From JADJQU01 sp035490315 (GTDB lineage: Bacteria; Planctomycetota; UBA1135; GCA-002686595), in contig DATHET010000315.1 of NCBI GenBank assembly GCA_035490315.1, positions 1 through 9,015 of the forward strand: 9,015 bases of DNA, in the 5' to 3' direction. The translations under genes and the position numbers were made by a program. How positions within the stretch are numbered: the first letter of the stretch is position 1; each line of letters starts with the position of its first letter. Of this stretch, positions 1-5,861 are shown piece by piece. The notes under the pieces were generated by a model. The model was given only the letters and a program-made list of their open reading frames with translations. It made no database searches and had not been told where the DNA came from.

Positions 1-86
1 CCAAGCGCAGCCCTGGAGCGTGCCCGGGCTACTCGAGTGGAGGGTGTTTCCCGCCGCCTGACGTACCAATCATGCGGGGCAGTATC

Positions 87-2006
87 TCAGGCGCTCTTCG
101 CTTCCCAGCTCCCGCCGATCGCCACGACGCAGTTGCGCCCCGAGGCCTTGGCCAGGTAGGCGCGCATGTCCGCGATCTTGGTCAGCTCGTCGACAGAACG
201 CGCCCCGTCCTCGAGGCCGGCGACTCCCAGGCTGACCGTCACGCGGCCGACGTAATCTCCCGCTCGGATGCGCAGCTCCTGGACGGCGATGCGCAGGCGC
301 TCGGCGAAATGGGCGCAGGCGTCGCGGCCGGTCTGCGGCACGATCACCAGGAATTCTTCGCCGCCGAGCCTGCAGACTTCCTCGTTGCGCCGCGTGCAGC
401 CGCGCAGGGTGTGAGCCACCTCGCGCAGGACCACGTCGCCGATGTCGTGTCCGTGGCGGTCGTTGACTTCCTTGAAGTGGTCGATGTCGAGCAGGATCAC
501 CGACAAGGCCGAGCCCTCGGATTGCGAGCGCGCGAGCTCCTCCTCCAGCCGGCGCAGGGCGTGGCGGCGGTTGGGCAGGTCGGTCAGCACGTCGGTCATC
601 GCCGCCGTGTTCAGCTTGCGGTTCAGGATCTGCATCTGCGCGTTCTGGCGGTTGAGCTCCTGCTTGTCGGACTCGACGCGCTCGCGCAGCTCGATCATGC
701 GCTGTCCCGCGCGCACGCGCGCGAGCAGGATGTTCGTGTTGAAGGGCTTGTTGACGAATTCGTCGGCGCCGGCTTCGAAGGCTTCGACGATGCGACTCTC
801 CTCGTCGTGGCCCGTGACCACCAGGACGTAGGCGTCGGCGCAGACGTTCGAGCTGCGCAGCGAGCGGCACAGCTCCAGGCCGTCCATCTCGGGCATCGAC
901 AGGTCGGTCACGATCATCTGCGGCTGGGAATGGAGCGCGATCGCCAGGGCCTCGGCCCCGTTCTTCGCCAGCTGGATCGCGTGCCCGTCGAGGGCGAGGT
1001 GGTGGCGCAAGAGCTTCAGGGTCACCGGATCGTCGTCGACGGCGAGGATGCGCAGGCCGCGGCGGCCGGCTTCCGGGTGCGCGCGCTGCACCGTGGTGTC
1101 GCCGAGGACTTCGGGCGTCTGGCTTGCGATCGGCACCTCGAGCACGCGCGACCACTCCTTCCACTCCGCGACGATCTTGTTGCGCAGGCGCACGACCGAG
1201 GCGGGCGGCAGGACCAGATCGCGCGACATGAAACCCGTGTCGCAGCGCAGCTCGCCCGTGGGCCGCGTGCGGAAACCGTCGCTCGAGAGGAAGGCGGCTC
1301 CCAGTTGCGCGGCGCCGCGCAGCACCTGCTCCATCGCCGCCGCGCTCTCGCTCGGCGGCGTGAGCTGGCACGAATCGCGCTCGAAGGCGTGCACGGCGTG
1401 CACCATCGCTTCCGGCAGCTTCCAGTCCTTGAGCATCGCCGAGGCCAGCTCGGCATGGTCGAGCCCGAGCTCGCGGCGCTCGAGGGCCAGGACCTCGGCA
1501 TTCGAAAGATTGCCGCTGGCCTGGACGACTCTGGCGTACTCCTCGGGATGGGCCGCGGCCAAGGCCAGGCGTCCGATGCCCGCGAGCAGCGCGCAGGTGA
1601 AGGCGCTGGCGGGCGAGACGTCGCCGCGCTCGCTGGCCAGGAAACGCGCGGCGACCGCGTTGATCAGCGAGCGCGACCAGTAGCCGTCGTAGTCGAATCC
1701 CAGGCTCTCGCCGACGCGGTTCGCGCTGACCAGGGTGAAGCCCAGGGCCAGCGAGCGCACGCTGCCGACCGACAGGTGCATCACGGCCTCTTCGACGCTG
1801 GTGATCTCGCGCTCGTGGCCGGCCGAGCTCGCGTTGGCGAGCTTCAGGATCCGACCGGTCAGCGCGGGATCCGATTGGATCGTGCGCGCGACGTGGCCCA
1901 GGACGTAATCCTCGCGCTGGGTCAAACGCAGGATCGCCAGCCCGACGCCGGTGGGCGAAGGCAGGAGGCTTGCGTCTTTGAGTTGGTTGAAGGTCGTGCG
2001 ATGCAT
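87..2006 (-). CDS. HDOD - receiver - GGDEF signalling protein (probable response-regulator diguanylate cyclase)
   Basis: Predicted cytoplasmic protein of 639 residues. An HDOD domain fills about residues 8-215 (SDPALTGRILKLANAS near 45-60). The metal-binding HD pair is absent (LAGIGRLAL near 141-149), as usual for HDOD, so this part is probably a protein-interaction domain. A linker of about 100 residues follows. The receiver spans about 318-437: acidic cluster Asp324-326, phospho-acceptor Asp368 in TDLSMPEMDG, Thr398 and Lys420 in NKPF. A probable coiled coil (437-471) leads into a GGDEF domain with intact GGEEF at 548-552 and metal-binding Asp507 in LLDIDHF, so synthesis of cyclic-di-GMP from GTP is expected. 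The inhibitory site is RRNE (539-542), not RxxD. The start is the ATG at 2006, because the HDOD domain begins just after it and the open frame further upstream overlaps the hpt gene. No clear ribosome binding site is seen. The gene lies 38 bases after hpt, so an operon is likely. Domain calls are firm; partner and output are inferred. Confidence 0.93.
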   Translation of the reverse strand: MHRTTFNQLKDASLLPSPTGVGLAILRLTQREDYVLGHVARTIQSDPALTGRILKLANASSAGHEREITSVEEAVMHLSVGSVRSLALGFTLVSANRVGESLGFDYDGYWSRSLINAVAARFLASERGDVSPASAFTCALLAGIGRLALAAAHPEEYARVVQASGNLSNAEVLALERRELGLDHAELASAMLKDWKLPEAMVHAVHAFERDSCQLTPPSESAAAMEQVLRGAAQLGAAFLSSDGFRTRPTGELRCDTGFMSRDLVLPPASVVRLRNKIVAEWKEWSRVLEVPIASQTPEVLGDTTVQRAHPEAGRRGLRILAVDDDPVTLKLLRHHLALDGHAIQLAKNGAEALAIALHSQPQMIVTDLSMPEMDGLELCRSLRSSNVCADAYVLVVTGHDEESRIVEAFEAGADEFVNKPFNTNILLARVRAGQRMIELRERVESDKQELNRQNAQMQILNRKLNTAAMTDVLTDLPNRRHALRRLEEELARSQSEGSALSVILLDIDHFKEVNDRHGHDIGDVVLREVAHTLRGCTRRNEEVCRLGGEEFLVIVPQTGRDACAHFAERLRIAVQELRIRAGDYVGRVTVSLGVAGLEDGARSVDELTKIADMRAYLAKASGRNCVVAIGGSWEAKSA

Positions 2007-2044
2007 CCGCGCGAAGTGGGGGTTCGGGGCGAGTAGGGCTCGGA

Positions 2045-2404
2045 CTAGCCGCGCAGGGCGTTGAGTGCGCTGACCGCGAGGGCATGGGCCTCGCGAGCGG
2101 CGGGCAAGAGCTCGCTCATCGTTGCCGGGGACGTGCTGCGGCCGAGGCTTTCCATCTGCTGGCACAGGCGCGACATCGCCATGGCACCGAGGTTGGCGGA
2201 GCTCGATTTCAGCGTGTGCGCGATGCGCTCCGCGGTCTTCAGGTCGCCGCTCTTCAGCGACTCCTCCAAGCGCCGCATCTGCAGCGTCGAATCGTCGACG
2301 TACAGGACGAGCAGCTCGTGGAACAGGTCTTCATCGCCGTCGCCGCCGAGTTCGCGGAGCGAGGCGATGACGCTCATGTCGAGGACAGCTTCGGATTGCG
2401 TCAT
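2045..2404 (-). CDS. Single-domain Hpt histidine phosphotransfer protein
   Basis: Small protein of 119 residues, about the size of one Hpt four-helix bundle. The hallmark is HTLKSSSANLGA with the phospho-accepting His63, preceded by LKTAERIA and followed by a leucine- and alanine-rich C-terminal helix. Hpt proteins shuttle phosphate between receiver domains or from a hybrid kinase to a response regulator in the cytoplasm. The next gene, 38 bases downstream, carries a receiver with an intact Asp and is the obvious partner, though this is inferred from position only. The ATG at 2404 is preferred. The frame stays open upstream to an ATG at 2491 that has a better Shine-Dalgarno-like GGGGAG 8 bases ahead. 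However, the 29 codons between the two are rich in Gly, Pro and Arg and use many A/T-ending codons, unlike the genes here, so they look non-coding. A third possible start lies at 2377 (MSVIASLREL). No histidine kinase is seen. Confidence 0.88.
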   Translation of the reverse strand: MTQSEAVLDMSVIASLRELGGDGDEDLFHELLVLYVDDSTLQMRRLEESLKSGDLKTAERIAHTLKSSSANLGAMAMSRLCQQMESLGRSTSPATMSELLPAAREAHALAVSALNALRG

Positions 2405-2703
2405 GGGAGGACCACCCGATGGCCGGCGCCCTCCGCCCGCTGCGCGCGGAGGAAAGTACAAGCGACACCGATCGAGTGCTCCGCCCTTCATCGGAACGAC
2501 TCCCCGAAGGACTCCAGCTCGCGCTTCGAAATCGTGGGAATGCGAACTTTTTTCCGGGTCGGGATTCCGCAATCGGATCGTCGTGCTCGTGCGGTGAGCC
2601 TTCGCCTACGCTTGTACCTGCCGGGACACTGGGCGCTGCGCATCCTGCAGGAAACTCGCGAGAAGGATTTCGTGCCTTCGGGCGGCGGTCCGCGACTTGG
2701 AGG
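2405..2703. other. Gap between lipB and hpt; probable hpt leader and promoter region
   Basis: These 299 bases separate the lipB stop from the hpt start and are the longest stretch without a convincing gene. On the transcribed minus strand there is a 7-bp inverted repeat, CCTCCGC/GCGGAGG, at 2430-2452, about 26 bases before the hpt ATG. There is a run of six A at 2547-2552 (T on the plus strand) with no convincing hairpin beside it. A 51-codon ORF occupies 2488-2643 and is treated under findings as doubtful. I see no clear -35/-10 pair and no terminator with a U-run after lipB. Gap length and loss of codon bias suggest that hpt starts a new transcription unit, but this is inference. Confidence 0.5.
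2430..2452 (-). repeat. Inverted repeat in the hpt leader
   Basis: Perfect 7-bp arms, CCTCCGC and GCGGAGG, are separated by 9 bases and could form a GC-rich stem-loop in the hpt mRNA about 26 bases before the start codon. No U-run follows, so it is not a standard terminator. In DNA this rich in G and C such a repeat may also be chance. Confidence 0.35.
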
Positions 2704-3387
2704 CTACGACTCGGAAGGCGGCAGCTGGTGCCCGAACACGGCGCAGAAGTGCTTCACGGTGAGCACTTCGAAGAGCAGATTCGTCGGCGGGATCTCGACG
2801 TGGTCGGAGAGGCGGGTCATCACGCCGGGGTCGAGCCCGCAGGGCCGGAAGCTCTGGAACACCTCGAGATCCGTGCGCAGATTCAGCGCGAAACCGTGCC
2901 AGGCGACCCAGCGGCGGACCGCCACGCCGAGCGAGCAGATCTTCTTCCCGCCCACCCACACGCCGGTCAGACCGATCTTGCGCGCGCCGGTCACTCCGAA
3001 TTCGGCGAGGGTGCGGATCACGACTTCCTCGAGGTCGCGCAGGTAGCGGTGGAGGTCGCGGCGCTCTGCTTCGAGCTGCACGATCGGATAGGCGACCAGC
3101 TGCCCCGGTCCGTGGTAGGTCGCCTCGCCGCCGCGCTCGACCTTGACCACGGGCACGCCGCCCAGAGTTTCGGGCATCTCTTCGCCGCCGCGTCCGACGG
3201 TGATCACGGGATCGTGCTCGGTCAGGAGCAATTGGTCGCTGATCAGGCCGGCGACGCGCCGCTCGACCAGCGATTCCTGCAGCGTGTGCGCAGCCGCATA
3301 AGGCGTGCGCAGGAGGCGGTGCACCTCGAGCAGCGGCTTGCCCGAAGCCGAGAGGAACTGCGCGCGCTCTCCGACGGGCTCGGACAC
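2704..3387 (-). CDS. lipB: Octanoyl-ACP:protein N-octanoyltransferase LipB
   Basis: Cytoplasmic enzyme of 227 residues, a normal length for LipB. It moves the octanoyl group from acyl carrier protein to the target lysine of lipoyl domains (E2 of 2-oxoacid dehydrogenases, GcvH), the first step of de novo lipoylation before LipA inserts sulfur. The family signature RGGEATYHGPGQLVAYP is at 85-101. The catalytic Lys is most likely Lys149 in GGKKICSLG, with His164 in WHGFALNL, and the catalytic Cys is Cys183 in FRPCGL. The start is GTG at 3387, only 3 bases after the lpd stop codon, with no clear Shine-Dalgarno, so translation is probably coupled to lpd. About 20 residues (SEPVGERAQFLSASGKPLLE) precede the LipB core; a later start is possible but no better candidate is obvious. 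No lipA is in the window. Identification is secure. Confidence 0.96.
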   Translation of the reverse strand: MSEPVGERAQFLSASGKPLLEVHRLLRTPYAAAHTLQESLVERRVAGLISDQLLLTEHDPVITVGRGGEEMPETLGGVPVVKVERGGEATYHGPGQLVAYPIVQLEAERRDLHRYLRDLEEVVIRTLAEFGVTGARKIGLTGVWVGGKKICSLGVAVRRWVAWHGFALNLRTDLEVFQSFRPCGLDPGVMTRLSDHVEIPPTNLLFEVLTVKHFCAVFGHQLPPSES

Positions 3388-3390
3388 GGA

Positions 3391-4803
3391 CTAGCGCGCG
3401 GCGGGCTTCTGGAAAATGTGGATGGCCACGCCGTGCACCGCCTCGGCCGCTTCCATCATGGCCTCGGGCAGGGTCGGGTGAGCGTGGATCGTGCGCGCCA
3501 GGTCCTCGGCCGTGGCGCCCATCTCGATCGCCAGCGCGGCCTCGGCGATCAGCTCGGTCACCTCGGGCCCGACCATGTGCACGCCGAGCACCTCGTCGGT
3601 CGCGGCGTCGGCGACGATTTTCACGAAGCCGTCGGTCTCCATCAGGCTCATCGCGCGCCCGCTGGCCGCGAAGGGGAAGGAACCGACCTTGTAGGCGCGC
3701 TTCTCTTCGTCGAGCTGCGATTCCAGCAGGCCCACCGAGGCCATCTCGGGCGCGGTGAAGATCACGGCCGGCACGCAGCGCGCGTCGTAGGACTCCTTCT
3801 TCCCCGCGATCACGCCCGCGGCGATCTGGCCTTCCTTCGAGCCCTTGTGCGCGAGCATCGGCTGGCCGGCGAGGTCGCCGATCGCGTAGATGTTCGGCAC
3901 GCGCGTGCGCATCTGCTTGTCGACCGGCAGGAAACCCTTGGGGTCGAGCGTGAGCCCGACCTTGTCCAGTCCGAGGCCGGAGCTGTAGGGCTTGCGGCCG
4001 ACCGTCGACGCGATCTGGTCGCATTCGATCGTCTGCTCGCCGGTCTTCGTCTTCACGCGCACGAAGCTCTTGTCGCCCTTGCGCTCGAAGCCCTGGGCGA
4101 AGACTTCCGTCAGGAGCTTGATGCCGAGCTTCTTCAGCGAGCGCTCGATCACCTTGACGCAGTCGCGATCCTGTCCGGGCAAGGCGCCGGCGGTCGCCTC
4201 GAGCACGGTCACCTGCGAACCGAGGTTGCGGTACATCATGCCGAGCTCCAGGCCGATGTAGCCGCCGCCGATCACCACCAGGTGCGCGGGCAGGTGCTTG
4301 GGAGCCAAGGCTCCGGTCGAGGACCAGACCAGGTCCTCGTCGAACTTGAAGCCCGGGATCTCGATCGGCACGGAGCCGGTCGCGATCACGATGTCGTCGG
4401 CGCTGAGGGTCTTCGTGCCCTCCTTGGTGCTGACCGTGACGGTGTTCTTGTCCTTCAGCGTGGCGACGCCCATGACCACCTCGACCTTGTGGTTCTTGAG
4501 CAGGCCGCCGACGCCGCCGGTCAATTTGCCGACGATCCCGGCTTTCCAGGCGACCAGCTTCTCGATCTCGAGCTTCACGCCGCTGACCTCGATGCCCATC
4601 GCGCTGGCGTGGGAGATCCGGTTCATCAAGGCGCCCGCCGCGATCATCGCCTTGGACGGGATGCAACCGACGTTGAGGCAGGTTCCGCCGAGGAATTCCT
4701 TCTCGATCACGGTCACCTGCTGGCCGAGCTGAGCAAGGCGGATCGCGCAGACATAGCCTGCGGGACCGGCGCCGATCACGATCACATTGCGGGGTTGACT
4801 CAT
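3391..4803 (-). CDS. lpd: Dihydrolipoyl dehydrogenase (E3)
   Basis: FAD-dependent disulfide oxidoreductase of 470 residues, full length for E3. It reoxidises dihydrolipoyl groups of pyruvate or 2-oxoglutarate dehydrogenase and the glycine cleavage system, reducing NAD+ to NADH in the cytoplasm. Motifs in order: FAD-binding VIGAGPAG (9-16); redox-active disulfide Cys42/Cys47 in GGTCLNVGCIPSK; NAD-binding VVIGGGYIGLELG (176-188) with acidic Glu202 ending the second strand, as expected for NAD; second FAD motif YAIGDLAG (306-313); and the C-terminal dimerisation domain with His442/Glu447 in HAHPTLPEAM, the active-site pair supplied across the dimer. The start ATG at 4803 gives the usual short N-terminus before the FAD motif; the leader shows no clear ribosome binding site. 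lipB follows after 3 bases, so the two are surely one operon. No E1 or E2 gene is present, so this may be a shared E3. The gene is intact. Confidence 0.97.
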   Translation of the reverse strand: MSQPRNVIVIGAGPAGYVCAIRLAQLGQQVTVIEKEFLGGTCLNVGCIPSKAMIAAGALMNRISHASAMGIEVSGVKLEIEKLVAWKAGIVGKLTGGVGGLLKNHKVEVVMGVATLKDKNTVTVSTKEGTKTLSADDIVIATGSVPIEIPGFKFDEDLVWSSTGALAPKHLPAHLVVIGGGYIGLELGMMYRNLGSQVTVLEATAGALPGQDRDCVKVIERSLKKLGIKLLTEVFAQGFERKGDKSFVRVKTKTGEQTIECDQIASTVGRKPYSSGLGLDKVGLTLDPKGFLPVDKQMRTRVPNIYAIGDLAGQPMLAHKGSKEGQIAAGVIAGKKESYDARCVPAVIFTAPEMASVGLLESQLDEEKRAYKVGSFPFAASGRAMSLMETDGFVKIVADAATDEVLGVHMVGPEVTELIAEAALAIEMGATAEDLARTIHAHPTLPEAMMEAAEAVHGVAIHIFQKPAAR

Positions 4804-4828
4804 GGTGGGTCGAGCGTTGTAACCGATC

Positions 4829-4866
4829 GGGCCTGGCTGGTCTCCTCGCGAAGATCAGACAGGCCC
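4829..4866 (-). terminator. Imperfect hairpin between the DUF2911 gene and lpd (possible terminator or leader element)
   Basis: In the minus-strand transcript GGGCCTG pairs with CAGGCCC over 7 bp. After one mismatch CTG pairs with CAG, and after a second mismatch TCT pairs with AGA, around the 8-base loop TCGCGAGG. The stem begins about 31 bases after the DUF2911 stop and ends 25 bases before the lpd ATG. No U-run follows (GATCGGTTACAACG), so it is not a textbook rho-independent terminator. It could stop or pause transcription, stabilise an mRNA end, or act in the lpd leader. The repeat itself is plain in the sequence; its function is inferred. Confidence 0.35.
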
Positions 4867-4897
4867 AACCGTGGATTGCTGGGTAGCGCGGGGGCGA

Positions 4898-5773
4898 TTA
4901 CTTCAGGCTGGCGATCAGCGCTTCGTTCAGGCGCTTGTACTCGACGGCGATCGCGCCGCCCTGCTTCTCGGCCAGGGCCATCGATTGCATCGCAGCGGCC
5001 TTCGCGCCGGCCTTGTCGCCAGACTTCGCCAGGATCAGGCCCTTGCGATAGATCATCCAGGTCTGGTCGGGCTGCTCCTTGATCGCCTCGTCCATCCAGC
5101 CCAGGGCCTTCTTCAGGTCGAGGTTGTGCTCGTAATAGAACATCGCCGAGGCGAAGTAGGGCTTCTTGCCCGTGCCCGCCATGGCGGCGTCGATCTGCGG
5201 GACGAGCACCTTGACCAGATCGGTCTCGATCTTGACCGCCACGCGCGTCTTCTCCCAGGCGATGGTGAGCATCGCGGAGTCGTCGCGGATGTCTGTCATG
5301 GAGATGCTCATCGTCTCGAGCAGCTCCGGCAGGACCGAGGGCTTGGCCTTGACGCGCAGGAGGTCGTTCTTCTCGTCGTACTTGTACGCGCCCCACTGGC
5401 CGAGGACCTTGTTGAGGATCACGGTCCATTCGCCCGCGGTGGGAATCGTGAAGAGCGCGTAGGAGCCCGCGGGAACGTCGGTGCCGCCGAACTTGACGTC
5501 GCCGCTGAAGGTGATCTTCGTAGCCGCGTTGGCGCCGGTGCGCCAGACTTCGCCGAGGGGCACCAGCTCGCCGAAGATCTTGCGGCCCTTGACGCTGGGC
5601 CGCGCGTACTCGATCTCGACGCCGACCAGGCCGATGCGCTCCTTGAAGGAAGCCGCGGGGCTGGCTTGCGGGAAGTCGATCTTCGGGTCCTGCTTCGGCT
5701 GGGCGTGCAGGACGGAGACGGCCAAGGACGCGGCGACCGCGACGAACGCGGCGCAGAGGATGAACTGTTTCAT
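4898..5773 (-). CDS. Secreted DUF2911 family protein with TPR-like C-terminus
   Basis: Protein of 291 residues. Residues 1-24 form a clear signal peptide: Lys2, a hydrophobic stretch, then a likely cut after LHA before Gln25. The mature protein is therefore periplasmic or exported; no lipobox Cys is seen. Residues about 48-190 match the DUF2911 family, including EIEYARPSVKGRKIFG (53-68), LGEVWRTGANAATKITF (73-89), VPAGSYALFTIP (100-111) and WTVILNK followed by WGAYKYDEKND. The rest (about 205-285) is helical with TPR-like spacing (FASAMFYYEH, ALGWMDEAIKEQP, YRKGLILAKSGD). The DUF2911 family has no established biochemical role that I can cite, and no catalytic residues are evident. It lies 88 bases after the symporter and 94 before lpd, with a possible promoter of its own. 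The start ATG at 5773 fits the signal peptide exactly. Family call is confident; function is unknown. Confidence 0.92.
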   Translation of the reverse strand: MKQFILCAAFVAVAASLAVSVLHAQPKQDPKIDFPQASPAASFKERIGLVGVEIEYARPSVKGRKIFGELVPLGEVWRTGANAATKITFSGDVKFGGTDVPAGSYALFTIPTAGEWTVILNKVLGQWGAYKYDEKNDLLRVKAKPSVLPELLETMSISMTDIRDDSAMLTIAWEKTRVAVKIETDLVKVLVPQIDAAMAGTGKKPYFASAMFYYEHNLDLKKALGWMDEAIKEQPDQTWMIYRKGLILAKSGDKAGAKAAAMQSMALAEKQGGAIAVEYKRLNEALIASLK

Positions 5774-5782
5774 GGGGCGACG

Positions 5783-5788
5783 ATTCTA
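5783..5788 (-). promoter_or_regulatory. Possible -10 box of the DUF2911 gene
   Basis: TAGAAT on the minus strand matches the sigma-70 -10 consensus at 5 of 6 positions. It ends 9 bases before the ATG at 5773, so initiation would leave almost no leader. The place expected for a -35 box (about 5806-5811, TGTGCT) matches poorly and overlaps a palindrome, which could mean activator dependence or that the match is chance. Confidence 0.3.
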
Positions 5789-5808
5789 ATGAACTTGGGG
5801 CGCGGAGC

Positions 5809-5822
5809 ACACGCCGGCGTGT
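5809..5822. repeat. Perfect 14-bp palindrome upstream of the DUF2911 gene
   Basis: ACACGCCGGCGTGT is perfectly symmetrical, 36 bases before the DUF2911 start and about 20 bases upstream of the possible -10 box. That is a typical place for a dimeric regulator to bind. As RNA it would give only a short stem, and no U-run follows, so a terminator for the symporter gene is less likely. A second short repeat, CGCGC/GCGCG around GGA, lies at 5840-5852. Confidence 0.4.
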
Positions 5823-5861
5823 TCCGGATCTGTCTGGCCCGCGCGGAGCGCGCCCCCGCGT

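Noticed and set aside
1..86. Weak AGCCC/GGGCT repeat (9-30) as a terminator after the GGDEF gene
   Set aside because: The 5-bp stem has a 12-base loop and no U-run, so it is not distinguishable from chance. No gene is seen in these 86 bases.
72..2036. Plus-strand open frame of 654 codons opposite the HDOD-REC-GGDEF gene
   Set aside because: No domain or motif is recognisable, it is composed of repeated His, Gln, Ala, Arg and Val runs typical of antisense frames, and the minus-strand gene has intact REC and GGDEF active sites.
70..2085. Second minus-strand open frame of 671 codons overlapping the HDOD-REC-GGDEF gene
   Set aside because: It is a frame-shifted reading of the same DNA, rich in Arg and Pro with no domains.
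2007..2165. Upstream extension of the HDOD gene to a start at 2165
   Set aside because: The extra 53 residues are Arg- and Pro-rich, overlap the hpt coding region, and precede a good HDOD N-terminus starting at 2006.
2547..2552. Run of six T on the plus strand as a terminator tail
   Set aside because: No convincing GC-rich hairpin precedes it on the plus strand, and no plus-strand gene is supported.
2606..4666. Minus-strand open frame of 686 codons overlapping lpd and lipB
   Set aside because: It is Arg-rich in an alternative frame with no motifs, while lpd and lipB carry complete catalytic signatures.
2419..5082. Plus-strand open frame of 887 codons running across lipB, lpd and the gap before hpt
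   Set aside because: It lies antisense to two certain enzymes, its product is dominated by His, Arg, Asp, Leu, Gly and Ala without any recognisable domain, and it arises because high third-position GC removes stop codons from the opposite strand.
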